Source: Calditrichia bacterium
GTDB lineage: Bacteria; Calditrichota; Calditrichia; RBG-13-44-9; J075
Assembly: GCA_028284445.1 (NCBI GenBank)
Contig: JANQRS010000008.1
Coordinates: 1-64,000 of the forward strand
DNA: 64,000 nt
Reading direction: 5' to 3'
In this document: positions 8,104 through 18,129 of the stretch, one piece after another
How the letters are laid out: every line of letters begins with the position of its first letter
Position numbering within the stretch: position 1 is the first letter of the stretch
The notes under the pieces: generated by a model
What the model was told of the DNA's origin: nothing
Databases searched by the model: none
What the model saw: the letters and a program-made list of their open reading frames with translations, nothing else
Made by a program: the position numbers and the translations under genes

Positions 8104-11100
8104 CTATATTTTTTCAATGGTTAAGTCCAGTTCCAGTCCGCCATTTTGTTTAACAGCCAGTTCCCCCCCGAGACGCTCTGCCCGCATCTGCATGTTCCGA
8201 AGCCCATGTCCGCTTTTGCGGAGCGTGCCTGAATTTCCGCAGCCATTATCGCGGATATTCAGGCGAAATTGCTGACCCTGTTGCTCCAGACTGATTTGAA
8301 CCTGACTTGCCTCGGAATGACGAACAACGTTATTAACGGCTTCCTTAAAAATTAAATACAGATTTTGGCGAATGTTCGCCGGAAGCTTTTGCGATTCGCT
8401 GATTCCCCTGGTCTTGATCGTGTAAGAAATTTCCTGAGGTGGAAGAAGCCCGATGGCAAAGTCATGCATGCGGTCAAGCAGATCGCCATAGGTATCATTG
8501 CGGGCATCGATCGACCAAACGATATCGCTCATCGTGACAATTAATTCCCGGCTCATATTGCCGATCTTGGTCAGCAATTTTTCACTCTCTCCGGCATCGG
8601 TGCCGTTTTGCATCAGATCGGTATAGAGGGCTATTTTTGTGAGCGATGATCCGATGTCGTCATGAAGGTCACTGGCGATGCGTACTCGCATGCGTTCCAG
8701 CTCCAGCAATTTTCTGATACGGGCCCGGTAAGCCAGCCAAAGAGCCCCGATGATTATGCCCGCTAAGATTAAGCGAAACCACCAGGTTTCCCAGAAGGGG
8801 GGATGGATGATAATATTTATCCCGACGCCCTCAGTATTCCAGATCCCATCATTATTGGCAGCGCGCACCTGAAAGCGGTATTCGCCGGCGTCGAGGTTGG
8901 TATAGCTGGCAAAGCGCCTATTGCCACTGCGGATCCAGCGTTCATCGAATCCGACCATCTTGTAGGCGTATTGATTTTTTTCCGGAATCGTATAATCCAG
9001 TGCGGAAAATTCGAAGGCAAAATACGGCTCATTATGTTTCAGTTCGATGGCGCGGGTTTCCGATAGCGCCCGTCCTGAAAGCACTGTCTTGTCAAATTTC
9101 CGGAAGGCTGTTAACGCCACCGGCGGCGGCAAAGGATTGTCTTTTACCTTCTCCGGGAAGAATCGATTAAATCCGTTAATACCGCCAAAGAAAAGTTCGC
9201 CTGTTCTTGGGTTATGAAAGGCTGTCCCTACGTTGAATTCGTTGCTTTGGATGCCGTCATCAATTGTAAAAATTCGCAGAGTGTTGAGCATGCCTGGCGC
9301 TGGGTTCATTCGGAGAAATCCAAAGAATGTTGATACCCAGATATTGCCGAATTCATCACCTTCGATGTCGCAGATATAGCTACTGGGGAGGCCATCCAGT
9401 TCAGTCAGGTGGCGAAGCATCCGGCCGGAAGCGTTCATCTCTATCAACCCGTTTTCGGTGGCAATCCAGTAATTCCCATCCTGGTGCTGATAAATACTAT
9501 TTATCTTTACATCCAGAGCTTCCTGCAAGGCTTTGTCGGAGGTTTCAAATGCCAGCACCGAATCTCGAGCTTCGTCATAATAGAAGAGTCCTTGCCAGGT
9601 AGTCAGCCATATCTTGCCATTGTTGTCAAGTTCGATGCTTTGAATATCTGCTGAGTGGGATCGGACGGCAGTGGCTTCCTTGATATAGCGCCGAAAACGA
9701 TCTGTTTTGGGATCATAGCGGCAGAAGCCAAGACGTGTGCCTATCCACAACTGCCCGGACCTGTCCAGGTGCAGCGCAGTTGCCTGATTATTACTAATGG
9801 AATTACTATTGCCCGCTTCCTGAAGAAACTGCTTTTGAATGCCTTTCACTTTATCTAAGAGGATTACGCCGCCACCGAGGGTTGCAATCCACAGGGATTG
9901 TGGATTTGCCTGGACAATATCTGATACAAAACCGGAACCGCTCTTGGGATTATTGTGCGGGATCGTATAGTTTCGTTGATACTGCCCGTTTCTATCGAAG
10001 CGATCCAGTCCGGCATTGTGCCCGACCCAGGTATCTTCCTTCTCATCAACATAAATTGAGAGGACCATATTATTTTTCAGGGAATTCTCATCAAACGGGT
10101 CATGATTGATATGCTTGAATTTGATGGGCTTGAGATCTGTCTTGCTGATTCCACCGTTGGTGGCTATCCAGACGATGTCCGAACGATCACGATAAATGTC
10201 ACGAATAAAGTTGTGGCCGAGGTTGTTGGGTGTTTTTGGAGTTTTCCGTACGGTTGTGAAGGATTCCGAGGCCAAATCAAAGATACTCAAACCGCCGCCA
10301 AAGGTGCCTACCCAATACACTCCCGGGGAGTGTTCGAGAAAAGCATAGACGCGACTATCACTGATGCTGGCTGGGTCTTGCGGGTCGGGTTTGTAGGAAA
10401 TTGCTTCCTCCCTTGCCGGATCAAAACGAATCATGCCGCCCCGATAGCTACCAAGCCAAATTTCGTTGTTGGGGCCTGCGAATATCTTGGTCAGATAGTT
10501 ACTACTAATCGATGTCGGGTCTGATGGGTTATGCCTATAATTCTTGACCTGATTTTTTTCAAGATCGATTTTGTAGAGGCCTCCGCCCAATGAGCTTACC
10601 CATAAGTTGGCGCTATCATCTGCCAGCATCCCAATAACCATTTCTCCCTTAAAATCAAGGGGATTACCGTTAGGAAGCCTGGGTGGAACTAACTCAAATT
10701 CGTTGCGATCGTTTACTGGAAGGCATTGCACGATACCGCCATTGGCGCCAATCCATATGACATTTTCTTGATCCAGGTATGACGAGCGGATATTGTTATA
10801 GCCGTGTGAGCGTCCGCTGCTATCGCTGAACGTATATCTTTCAAAATACTCGCTGCCGGCATTCCCATCTGAGCCGGGTTTCGCAACAAGGCGATTCAGC
10901 CCCCGATCTGTTCCGAACCACAGGTTGCCGGCTTTGTCTTGTAAAATCGTGCGAACAATATTGCTGGAGAGCGTGGTGCTGTCACCCGGATAATGCTGAA
11001 ATACGGACATATTATACCCGTCATAGCGATTGACGCCATGCCCCGTAGCAAACCACATGAAGCCATATTGGTCTTGCAGGATAGAATATATGATGCTATG

Positions 11101-11235
11101 AGAAAGACCATCCTCGACTGACATGGTCTTGAAGCGCGGCTGAGCAGTTATTGCGCCACAAAAGATGAGGCAGAGCAATGCAAATATTGGATAACGACAG
11201 CGGCAGAAAAGAAAATGGCTGAAATCAGGTATCAT
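8104..11235 (-). CDS. Two-component sensor kinase with Reg_prop propellers, Y_Y_Y and HisKA_3 domains
   Basis: A 1043-residue membrane sensor. After a signal peptide come 14 Reg_prop repeats (pattern xxWxGTxxGLxRxD, first FMWFATGHG, last ELFFGGINGFNRF), enough for two seven-bladed periplasmic beta-propellers (residues about 35-720). A Y_Y_Y domain (about 745-805), one membrane helix (WFRLILAGIIIGALWLAYRA), a HisKA_3 domain with His858 in SDLHDDIGS, and a C-terminal ATPase (N box FKEAVNNVVRH, G box GHGLRNM) follow. This is the sugar-sensor-like layout common in Bacteroidetes, but here kinase and regulator are separate proteins. The start at 11235 has only a weak ribosome site. The ligand is unknown. 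Confidence 0.93.
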   Translation of the reverse strand: MIPDFSHFLFCRCRYPIFALLCLIFCGAITAQPRFKTMSVEDGLSHSIIYSILQDQYGFMWFATGHGVNRYDGYNMSVFQHYPGDSTTLSSNIVRTILQDKAGNLWFGTDRGLNRLVAKPGSDGNAGSEYFERYTFSDSSGRSHGYNNIRSSYLDQENVIWIGANGGIVQCLPVNDRNEFELVPPRLPNGNPLDFKGEMVIGMLADDSANLWVSSLGGGLYKIDLEKNQVKNYRHNPSDPTSISSNYLTKIFAGPNNEIWLGSYRGGMIRFDPAREEAISYKPDPQDPASISDSRVYAFLEHSPGVYWVGTFGGGLSIFDLASESFTTVRKTPKTPNNLGHNFIRDIYRDRSDIVWIATNGGISKTDLKPIKFKHINHDPFDENSLKNNMVLSIYVDEKEDTWVGHNAGLDRFDRNGQYQRNYTIPHNNPKSGSGFVSDIVQANPQSLWIATLGGGVILLDKVKGIQKQFLQEAGNSNSISNNQATALHLDRSGQLWIGTRLGFCRYDPKTDRFRRYIKEATAVRSHSADIQSIELDNNGKIWLTTWQGLFYYDEARDSVLAFETSDKALQEALDVKINSIYQHQDGNYWIATENGLIEMNASGRMLRHLTELDGLPSSYICDIEGDEFGNIWVSTFFGFLRMNPAPGMLNTLRIFTIDDGIQSNEFNVGTAFHNPRTGELFFGGINGFNRFFPEKVKDNPLPPPVALTAFRKFDKTVLSGRALSETRAIELKHNEPYFAFEFSALDYTIPEKNQYAYKMVGFDERWIRSGNRRFASYTNLDAGEYRFQVRAANNDGIWNTEGVGINIIIHPPFWETWWFRLILAGIIIGALWLAYRARIRKLLELERMRVRIASDLHDDIGSSLTKIALYTDLMQNGTDAGESEKLLTKIGNMSRELIVTMSDIVWSIDARNDTYGDLLDRMHDFAIGLLPPQEISYTIKTRGISESQKLPANIRQNLYLIFKEAVNNVVRHSEASQVQISLEQQGQQFRLNIRDNGCGNSGTLRKSGHGLRNMQMRAERLGGELAVKQNGGLELDLTIEKI

Positions 11236-11353
11236 GCTTTTTTGTCCGGTCCCTTTATGGACACTTCAAGCTGACCATCGTATCCGTCCCAGTGCAATAT
11301 AGACATGCAGGATTGACAAAAAAACAGTTCTCTCGAATTTGATCTCGAAAAGG

Positions 11354-12277
11354 TTAATTCGGAGTGATAACCACAGCCAGTGCGACAATCGATTCCGCAA
11401 CGACATTTTTTCCAATCGGGGTATTGAAAGTTTTTAATTTCAGGGCGAGTGAAGGAGTTGCCTGCCAGTTGATATCAAAATTGAACTTGGTGAAATCCTG
11501 ATCGCCGAAGATGCGTACCGGTAGTTCGCCACCACCGCCGGGAAGCGGTGTAATGACTTCCTCTCCATAAATATCTCGTAACTCGCCGGTATTTTGTACG
11601 CCATTCAGGGCCAGTTTAAATGACAGTGGGCCGGGCGTATAACCAACTTCAAAATGATAGATGATTTCATCGTTAAACACGCCATTGCGCTTGCGAAAGC
11701 CGATATGACCGGTCGTGTAAATTGGTACGTTCGCAAATGAACTGCCGAGCCACAGCATGTTTTGCCAGTCAATTTCTCCAGTGCCGAGGGCTGGTCCTTC
11801 GTTCTGATTTGAGGTGTCGTAGCCAAGAGGGAGCTTAAATGCCGATTCGACAGAGACCGCGACGGCGTTCTGCCAGAGGCGGATTCGTGCACCGAGGCGC
11901 GCGTCGCCCAGGCCGGTTGTGGTGGTGGTGCGATCCGTATTGTCCAGGTAGCCGACACCGACAATTCTGCGCTTGTCAATCGCATGTTTTAACGGCACGT
12001 AGCCAACCAGGGTGAAGCGATCGTTTAGGCTATACTCACCGTATGCATCGAAGCGCAATTCCCGGTATGATGTATTCTGATAAAAGCTGAAATCCGCCAG
12101 GATATCCTGCTTATCTCCACGAAAATCAAATTCAGATCCGCTTTGTGAGTAGCTGCTGCTTACTTCAAGGTAGTAGCTGCCCTTTTTTTGCGTCCAGGCG
12201 CCGGCAAAAAGTAGCGTAGGCATGAGAAATAAGAGTAGCAGGGCTTTCAGGGTATTTTGGGGGAAGTTTGATGTCAT
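11354..12277 (-). CDS. Outer-membrane beta-barrel protein (phenol MetA/transporter-like)
   Basis: A 307-residue exported protein with a signal peptide ending LLFAGAW. The mature part alternates amphipathic strands typical of a barrel and contains GLGDARLGARIRLW, the signature region of the MetA-pathway phenol-degradation/DUF-type transporter barrels (PF13557-like). The last residues (IVALAVVITPN) look like a closing strand but lack a C-terminal aromatic. ATG 12277 was chosen; two GTG codons upstream (12295, 12289) are alternatives, and no strong ribosome site favours any of them. It lies upstream of the sensor kinase on the same strand, 118 bases away. Confidence 0.72.
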   Translation of the reverse strand: MTSNFPQNTLKALLLLFLMPTLLFAGAWTQKKGSYYLEVSSSYSQSGSEFDFRGDKQDILADFSFYQNTSYRELRFDAYGEYSLNDRFTLVGYVPLKHAIDKRRIVGVGYLDNTDRTTTTTGLGDARLGARIRLWQNAVAVSVESAFKLPLGYDTSNQNEGPALGTGEIDWQNMLWLGSSFANVPIYTTGHIGFRKRNGVFNDEIIYHFEVGYTPGPLSFKLALNGVQNTGELRDIYGEEVITPLPGGGGELPVRIFGDQDFTKFNFDINWQATPSLALKLKTFNTPIGKNVVAESIVALAVVITPN

Positions 12278-12546
12278 AAAATAGTTCACGTTCACTGGTT
12301 GTATGATTCAATTGAGATATACTGGATTGGTTGCTATTGGCAACTGGCTTCGTTCTTTGGCGCTCTTCAAAAGAAGGGTGTACTTGGTCAGCCTGTCCTC
12401 ATCAAAATTCGCAACAAGCTGTTTTGAAAATCTCAGTATTTTACCTAGATTAATTAATATTTTACGACGGGTGAAATTGGCGCGTTGTAACTGCTCTTAC
12501 AGTTTATCTCAATTTTTGGCAATATCATTGCTGTGAGGATATGCAT

Positions 12547-13257
12547 ATGGAAAAGAAAGTACTTATTATTGAAGATGATCCGGATATTGCCGAACTGCTG
12601 CTGATTAATCTCAATGACCTCGGTTTCCAGGCAGATCACGTTAACGATGGATTGACCGGTGTGGATCGGGCATTAAGCGGTGATTATGCGCTGGTGATTC
12701 TGGATGTGATGCTGCCAAAACTGGATGGCCTGGAAGTTTGTAAGCGAATTCGTCAGGAAACCAAAGCCCTGCCAATTCTTATGCTGACATCGAAGGCGGA
12801 AGAATTCGACAAGGTTCTCGGCCTCGAGCTTGGGGCAGATGATTATCTGACCAAGCCCTTTAGTCTGCGTGAACTGGTGGCGCGCGTAAAGGCCATTTTG
12901 CGGCGCGTAGACGCACAGCAGGAAGTCAGCAGCGATGAGCAGGGCGAACTGATTTTTGGAGAATTGAAGGTCAACCTGGAAAAACGCAAGGTAACGCTTG
13001 CCGGCCAGGTTGTAGATGTCACCGCCAAGGAATTTGACCTCCTGGCATTGTTTGCGAACAATCCGGGCCGCGCCTACAGCCGTCAGGAATTGCTGGATAT
13101 CGTTTGGGGATATCAATTTGACGGTTATGATCATACAGTCAATTCTCATATTAACAGGCTTCGCGCAAAAATTGAAAATGATCCGTCAGATCCGCTCTAT
13201 ATCAAAACTGTCTGGGGCGTGGGATACCGTTTTACGGAGCTTGAAGAGCTTGATTGA
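12547..13257 (+). CDS. OmpR/PhoB-family response regulator, orphan
   Basis: A 236-residue DNA-binding regulator. The receiver domain has EDD at residues 9-11, phospho-acceptor Asp53 (VILDVMLP) and Lys103 (LTKPFS). The C-terminal winged helix (residues about 135-232) is of OmpR type (TAKEFDLLALFANNPGRAYS, ending VWGVGYRF). ATG 12547 is eight bases after GAGG, whereas ATG 12541 is only two bases after it. No histidine kinase gene adjoins: the left neighbour is a divergent barrel gene and the right neighbour a DUF4105 protein. Its partner is therefore encoded elsewhere or it acts without one. Confidence 0.93.
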   Translation: MEKKVLIIEDDPDIAELLLINLNDLGFQADHVNDGLTGVDRALSGDYALVILDVMLPKLDGLEVCKRIRQETKALPILMLTSKAEEFDKVLGLELGADDYLTKPFSLRELVARVKAILRRVDAQQEVSSDEQGELIFGELKVNLEKRKVTLAGQVVDVTAKEFDLLALFANNPGRAYSRQELLDIVWGYQFDGYDHTVNSHINRLRAKIENDPSDPLYIKTVWGVGYRFTELEELD

Positions 13258-13421
13258 TGACGCTCTTACGGGTTTTGAATCCCAGATAGACTCCTGTATT
13301 TTAGCTTGCACCTACCATGATATCAGTTTATTTTAAGCGCTCTGTCCTATATTCGGGCACTTAAACCAGCCCGGGAATTGGGCACTTGTTTACAGGGGAA
13401 AATCATCGGTATCTGCAACCC

Positions 13422-14654
13422 ATGAAAACCTATCTCTTACTGCTCGCCTTCCTGATATTGCATTTGGGTCTTGACGATGCCGCCTGGTGCCAGGGACCTA
13501 ACCGCCTCTCGCCGCAATCACGGATCTCTCTATTGACCATTGCTCCCGGTACCGAGCTTTATAATACCTTTGGTCATAGCGCTATACGTATTGTAGATCC
13601 ACTATATCAGATGGATGATATTTACAATTACGGTACTTTCAATTTTGACGAACCGGGATTCTATGTCAAGTTCACCCAGGGAAAGCTAAACTATTATCTT
13701 TCTGCCTACGATTTTCGTTTCGCGGAAGGCGTTTACCGTGACGAAAAACGCTACATTATTGAGCAACAGTTCAATCTAACGGCGGAGATGAAAGACCAGG
13801 TATTTCTCTTCCTGCGACGGAACTACCAGCCTGCCAATCGTTTTTATCGCTACGACTTTTTCTTCGATAATTGCGCAACGCGCATCCGCGATGTTTTCGA
13901 AGAGACGCTCGGTGATCAATTGACGCTCAGCTATAACGAAACGCGGCAGCTAACCTTTCGCGATTATATTGATATTTATCTGAAGAATCTGCCCTTCAGC
14001 GACTACGGCATTGATCTGGCACTTGGCGCCGACACCGATCGCATTGCAACGGCGCGAGAAGCTGTTTTTTTGCCGGACTTCCTGTATGAAGCATTTGACG
14101 ATGCCACCATCGTCATCGACGGTGAGACCGTTCCTTTTGTCGCCAAGCGCGATACGCTCTTATGGTTCGATCCCAGCCTGACGCAGCAAGAGGCAACGCC
14201 CTGGCCGACCATCATTATTTGGTTCCTGTTGACGCTTGCTGTCGCCGCAACGGCCTACCAATGGTTTGCCAAAGCCCCGGCAAAACGAGTTTTCGATTGG
14301 ATTGATATCGGCTTGTTTGGGTTTGCCGGTATGGTTGGATTGCTGATCGCGTTTCTATGGTTTGGCACAGATCATAAGGTGACGCCGGAGAATTGGAATC
14401 TCCTGTGGGCCTGGCCTTCACATATTATGGTGATGGGCCTGTTAATTATCAGTGCACGCAAGGAGTGGTTCAGCTGGTATTTTCACCTGAACTCTGCTGC
14501 GCTGATTCTCACATTGATCTGCTGGTTTGTGATTCCACAACGATTGCATCTGGCAACAATTCCCCTGGTGATCGCATTGCTTGTTCGTTCAATCTGGCTG
14601 GCAAGGCGCTATGGTGATTTGGGGGAGAAGAAGAAAGTGGCGATTGGAGATTAG
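13422..14654 (+). CDS. DUF4105 (Lnb N-terminal periplasmic) membrane protein
   Basis: A 410-residue protein: signal peptide (MKTYLLLLAFLILHLGL), then a DUF4105 domain (residues about 35-220) with GTELYNTFGHSAIRI, YNYGTFNF and RYDFFFDNCATRIRD. The conserved His, Asp-Asn-Cys set suggests a papain-like/NlpC-like hydrolase active site, which is an inference from the family's fold. Five transmembrane helices follow (about 255-400). The start is uncertain: ATG 13422 begins the signal peptide but has no good ribosome site, and an in-frame TTG lies at 13386. It stands alone between two regulators and the toroid genes. Confidence 0.8.
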   Translation: MKTYLLLLAFLILHLGLDDAAWCQGPNRLSPQSRISLLTIAPGTELYNTFGHSAIRIVDPLYQMDDIYNYGTFNFDEPGFYVKFTQGKLNYYLSAYDFRFAEGVYRDEKRYIIEQQFNLTAEMKDQVFLFLRRNYQPANRFYRYDFFFDNCATRIRDVFEETLGDQLTLSYNETRQLTFRDYIDIYLKNLPFSDYGIDLALGADTDRIATAREAVFLPDFLYEAFDDATIVIDGETVPFVAKRDTLLWFDPSLTQQEATPWPTIIIWFLLTLAVAATAYQWFAKAPAKRVFDWIDIGLFGFAGMVGLLIAFLWFGTDHKVTPENWNLLWAWPSHIMVMGLLIISARKEWFSWYFHLNSAALILTLICWFVIPQRLHLATIPLVIALLVRSIWLARRYGDLGEKKKVAIGD

Positions 14655-14735
14655 AGATAGGAGATTTGAATAAGGCGAGAGTTCTGCTCTGAGTGAGGTC
14701 TTTGCATTCAACTATCTAATCACGAATCTCCAATC

Positions 14736-15890
14736 TCATCTTTCTATCTTCAATATATTCTGCAGCGTTTGCACCGCTAAAGCCGTCGCCAAAATCGGAT
14801 CATCCTCTTTGTTCAATGCACCGTCCGGATTACGAAAGCTCCCATCCTTAGCTTGTCTATCCCGCAATAAAAGGTATATATCCGAGCGCCAGTTACCGGG
14901 CCATTCAAGTGCCCGATAGACCTCACTGCGCGCTGCCAGATGGTAATAGAATAAAACCTTATGCCATTGCTCCGGCGTGTCGTCCGGAATACCAGCCGGA
15001 GTCGCAGCCAGCGGATTCAGCTCCAGCCATTTTGCTGCAGTCTGGACCGGTTGACTATTCTTCCTGGCCCCTGCCGCAAGCAAAGCCAAAATGCCGTCGC
15101 AGGTGGCTGTTGCATAACTGCGGAACCCATTGGCTGTGGAATCGCTGCCGGCTTTGTTGGCGCCTTCAATAGTTGTGGAGAAATAGAAACCCCCGTCAAA
15201 TGCCGGTGGGGCGCCTTCTCGGAGCACCAGCTGTTGCCGATCTTCATGCGGTTGTTTTTGCAGCATCCTCAAGAATAAGCGGCTTTTGGATCTTATTTCG
15301 AAGTTGATTGCTGCCTGTGGCAGGGCTTGTAAAACCCGCCGGGTATGCGAGAGGTCCACATGGCCAACCTGACCATCTCTCAAGGTGGTTTCTCCAAAGC
15401 CCCAACTTCCGTATGCCGGATGCTCCGGTAAAATGCCGCGCTGCTCATTAAACTGCTGATTTCGCAAATACTCACTCATCAAACGGACCAAAGCTGCATC
15501 AGAGGCTTGATTCGACTCTTGCAATATGCGCAGTGCGTATGATGTCGCATAGTTCGGATATTCCAGCACGTCCGGATCGCTACGGCCAATAGCACCCTGA
15601 ACATCAATTCGCTGACGGATAAATCTAAGTGCATCACGAAAGCCGTCTGCTGGTCGCGGATAGATGCTGTCCGGCACACTCATGAGGCTGAACAGTACAA
15701 AGGGTGTCCATGCCTCACCGCCCTTTAAAAGACCGTGATGTTCGCTATGCCAGCCGCCGTCACTGCCCTGTTGATCCCAGAGATATTCACAGGCCTTTGC
15801 TAATTGCGCTTCAGCAGGCGGGAGCTGTTTGGCGCAGCCAAGCAGCCCAAGCACGAACAAACAAAATAAGGAACTGATAATGGTATTCAT
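14736..15890 (-). CDS. Lipoprotein with alpha/alpha-toroid (squalene cyclase/prenyltransferase-like) repeats
   Basis: A 384-residue lipoprotein with lipobox LGLLGC. The mature part is built of helical repeats, each ending in a QQGSDGGWHSEH or DRQAKDGSFRNPDG motif, the QW-like signature of the squalene-hopene cyclase/prenyltransferase toroid fold. The cyclase DXDD catalytic motif was not seen, so a binding or structural role is more likely than cyclisation. The next minus-strand gene upstream (16137-17387) encodes a second toroid protein. Both lie opposite an ECF sigma/anti-sigma operon, which suggests that sigma factor may control them. Confidence 0.78.
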   Translation of the reverse strand: MNTIISSLFCLFVLGLLGCAKQLPPAEAQLAKACEYLWDQQGSDGGWHSEHHGLLKGGEAWTPFVLFSLMSVPDSIYPRPADGFRDALRFIRQRIDVQGAIGRSDPDVLEYPNYATSYALRILQESNQASDAALVRLMSEYLRNQQFNEQRGILPEHPAYGSWGFGETTLRDGQVGHVDLSHTRRVLQALPQAAINFEIRSKSRLFLRMLQKQPHEDRQQLVLREGAPPAFDGGFYFSTTIEGANKAGSDSTANGFRSYATATCDGILALLAAGARKNSQPVQTAAKWLELNPLAATPAGIPDDTPEQWHKVLFYYHLAARSEVYRALEWPGNWRSDIYLLLRDRQAKDGSFRNPDGALNKEDDPILATALAVQTLQNILKIER

Positions 15891-15909
15891 TTAAGAGCAA
15901 ATTGTTATC

Positions 15910-15944
15910 CGTTGATCGTTGATCGTTGATCGTTGATCGTTGAT
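15910..15944. repeat. 7-bp tandem repeat (CGTTGAT)5
   Basis: Five perfect copies of CGTTGAT just upstream of the toroid lipoprotein start (minus strand). The array lies 20 bases before its ATG, so changes in copy number could alter spacing of its upstream signals. The unit is kin to the octamer at 1-94 and to degenerate CGTTGAT/CGTTAAA runs at 42095-42148. Confidence 0.95.
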
Positions 15945-16008
15945 CCGGTTAGAAATATTTGACCACTCCGTGGTCTTATCAGGTGAAAAGAAAATATTTG
16001 TCATTTCA

Positions 16009-16076
16009 CCCCTCTTCCAGGTAGAAAAGCAAACCCGGGGCTGTCCTAAATCATCCCGCAAGCGGGATTCTCAAGG
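16009..16076. repeat. Interspersed two-hairpin element, copy 1 (family iii)
   Basis: Shares the core AGGTAGAAAAGCAAACCCGGGGCT with copies at 21090-21148 and 42161-42230. In all three the core is followed by a short perfect palindrome whose sequence differs (here ATCCCGCAAGCGGGAT). It lies in the gap between two minus-strand toroid genes (15891-16136). That gap also holds repeated CATTTGTCATT stretches and no gene. Confidence 0.85.
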
Positions 16077-16136
16077 TAAAAAGAATACATTTGTCATTAG
16101 ACATTTGTCATTCGTCATTTTTCACTGCCACTGCTT

Positions 16137-17387
16137 TTACTTCTCGCTCATCAATATATCGCGATCCCGGTCTGCCGTCATGGTGAGGATCACACCTGCG
16201 GTGCAAAAAACCGGACTGGTGATACAGTGGTGGCCGCTCCAGCTACCGGAGGGATTCTGAACTTTTTCGAAGCGTCCACTCATTTTTTCGCGCCAGTTGT
16301 TCCAGTCGTCACCGCCGGAAATTACCAGCGCTTCACTGGACATCATATAGCTGAGGTATTCCTCGCCACCATTGTTGCCGAAGCCGGCCAGCACTGAATC
16401 GTCATAGATTTTTTTCTTCACGGTTTCGCTTTGCGCGTATCCGCTGGCGAGTTTTTCGGCCTTATCTTTGGATATTCCGCTACGGCGAAGATTCTCTTCA
16501 GTCACAGGTGCGTTATCGGCTAGCTTACCTTGCTTGCGCGCTTCGTTGATAATTGCTTCAGCTTCCCGGGCCTGCTTTGCATTTGCGCGTTGATTGCTGC
16601 TGATCGAATAGAGGGAAATCCCGGCTGCAGCATCCGTGGCTACTTCCCCGTTTTCACCGATATTGCGCTTCTGGTAATCGCGTGAGCGTTCCAGAACGTC
16701 TTCATCAACCTTTGCACCAGCTGCAGCCGCCATTTCCAGGGCGCTATTGGCGACACCGGATTGCAATACCGGAGCCCAGCCGCGATCCGTCCAGCTGCCG
16801 TCGCTCGACTGTGCACTCTGCAACTTGCTGATGCACACATCAATTGCGGTGCTCAGCCGTCCGTGTAGTTTGTCCTTGTTTTCTGCCAGCGGCAATACTC
16901 GCGTGAAGAATTGCAGACACATGGAGACATCAATATTCTGCCCGAGCTTCGCTTGTGGCTGCGTGCCGCTGATATTGGAAATTTTGTTGCTGTTCTTCGG
17001 TGCAGTCTCGACCAGGTTCAGGAGATAGTCGAGTGCCTTCTCAACATTTTTGTGATATGGACCATCGTCGAGTGTGCTGCCGGCGCGGATGAGGGCCATT
17101 GCGGAGTAGGCAGTCGTGGCCGGATCGATTTGAACGGCCTGTGGATCACGTACTTGTTGTTGGGAATGGCTGCCGGCGCCCCAACCGCCATTGTCAAATT
17201 GCGCCTCCGCCAGCCAGTCCATGCCCTTCACCAGCCAGGGGGGAATGGGTTGATAATCCTTATCTCCGCTGATCTGCTTGACCTTAACTGGATTGCTGTT
17301 GTCTTCATTTTCCCCGCTGATGCTCATCAAAACGCCGCATGTCAATGCAACGACTAAAAGTGTCCCGATAATTCTCATACCATTCAT
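16137..17387 (-). CDS. Exported alpha/alpha-toroid (prenyltransferase/squalene-oxidase repeat) protein
   Basis: A 416-residue protein with an N-terminal hydrophobic signal or anchor (residues 5-24). Toroid repeats carry AQFDNGGWGAGS, SSDGSWTDRGW and NPSGSWSGHHC motifs. A central charged insertion (residues about 255-330) is rich in Ala, Glu and Lys. The family is common in Planctomycetes and FCB genomes as exported proteins of unknown role. ATG 17387 has an excellent ribosome site (AAGGAG). It is transcribed divergently from the sigma factor gene at 17551, sharing a 163-base regulatory gap. It is paralogous in fold to the lipoprotein ending at 14736. Confidence 0.82.
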   Translation of the reverse strand: MNGMRIIGTLLVVALTCGVLMSISGENEDNSNPVKVKQISGDKDYQPIPPWLVKGMDWLAEAQFDNGGWGAGSHSQQQVRDPQAVQIDPATTAYSAMALIRAGSTLDDGPYHKNVEKALDYLLNLVETAPKNSNKISNISGTQPQAKLGQNIDVSMCLQFFTRVLPLAENKDKLHGRLSTAIDVCISKLQSAQSSDGSWTDRGWAPVLQSGVANSALEMAAAAGAKVDEDVLERSRDYQKRNIGENGEVATDAAAGISLYSISSNQRANAKQAREAEAIINEARKQGKLADNAPVTEENLRRSGISKDKAEKLASGYAQSETVKKKIYDDSVLAGFGNNGGEEYLSYMMSSEALVISGGDDWNNWREKMSGRFEKVQNPSGSWSGHHCITSPVFCTAGVILTMTADRDRDILMSEK

Positions 17388-17550
17388 AGTATCTCCTTCG
17401 TTTTTATGAATCCCTCATTGATGAAACTTGACTAAGGCAACATTCGGTCCTATTATTTGATTTAGATTGTTGCCGTCAGCATTTTTTGCCGGAATTGAAC
17501 TTATCTCATTCACAATTTGTTTATTAATGACATCAACAGTTGAAAGGTGA

Positions 17551-18129
17551 ATGTTGAAACTCGGATTTTTTCGTGAGCGAAGCATTGTCGAACGGATTCG
17601 GCAGAACGACCGGACTGTGCTCGGTGAGCTCTTCGTTCAAAATGAAAAGATGATTGGTAGCTACATTGTGTCGCACGGGGGAAATGATGCCGATGCTGAA
17701 GATATTCTTCAGGAGGCAATCATTGTCCTGTGGCAGAAAGCCAATGCCGAAGATTTTCAACTGACCTCAAAAGTCAGCACCTTTTTGATGGCGGTCGCCA
17801 AAAATAAATGGATGGCCGAGATGCGTAAACGCAAACGCTGGAGCAACCAGGAGCCGGATGTCAATTTACCGGACGAAAGTGACTCTTCACTGGATGCGCT
17901 GGTCTCCAATGAACGTATTGCCTCCGTGAAGGAGGCGCTGGATAGCATGAATGAGGTTTGTAAAAATATTTTGATTATGTTTTATTTCGAAGAAAAGAGT
18001 CTTGACGTTATTGCCAAAGAGCTGGGGTTTTCCAATGCCGGCGTCGTCAAGTCCAAGAAATATCAATGTAAGAAAGCGCTCCAGGAGCGTCTGCAAAAAA
18101 TGATGAATGAAGTTGAAAGGGAACTGTAA
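17551..18129 (+). CDS. ECF-type RNA polymerase sigma factor
   Basis: A 192-residue sigma-70 family protein. Region 2 is residues about 15-95, with the DAEDILQEAIIVLWQKA core-binding helix and the -10-binding helix around MAEMRKRKRW. Region 4 is residues about 125-185, with the turn DVIAKELGFSNAGVVKSKKY recognising the -35 element. ATG 17551 follows AAAGGTG. Its stop overlaps the next start (TAATG), coupling it to a membrane protein that is the likely anti-sigma factor. Autoregulation and control of the divergent toroid gene are plausible but unproven. Confidence 0.92.
   Translation: MLKLGFFRERSIVERIRQNDRTVLGELFVQNEKMIGSYIVSHGGNDADAEDILQEAIIVLWQKANAEDFQLTSKVSTFLMAVAKNKWMAEMRKRKRWSNQEPDVNLPDESDSSLDALVSNERIASVKEALDSMNEVCKNILIMFYFEEKSLDVIAKELGFSNAGVVKSKKYQCKKALQERLQKMMNEVEREL

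Noticed and set aside
14736..17387. True squalene-hopene cyclases
   Set aside because: Both proteins have toroid repeats but no DXDD catalytic motif; they are exported and much shorter than cyclases.
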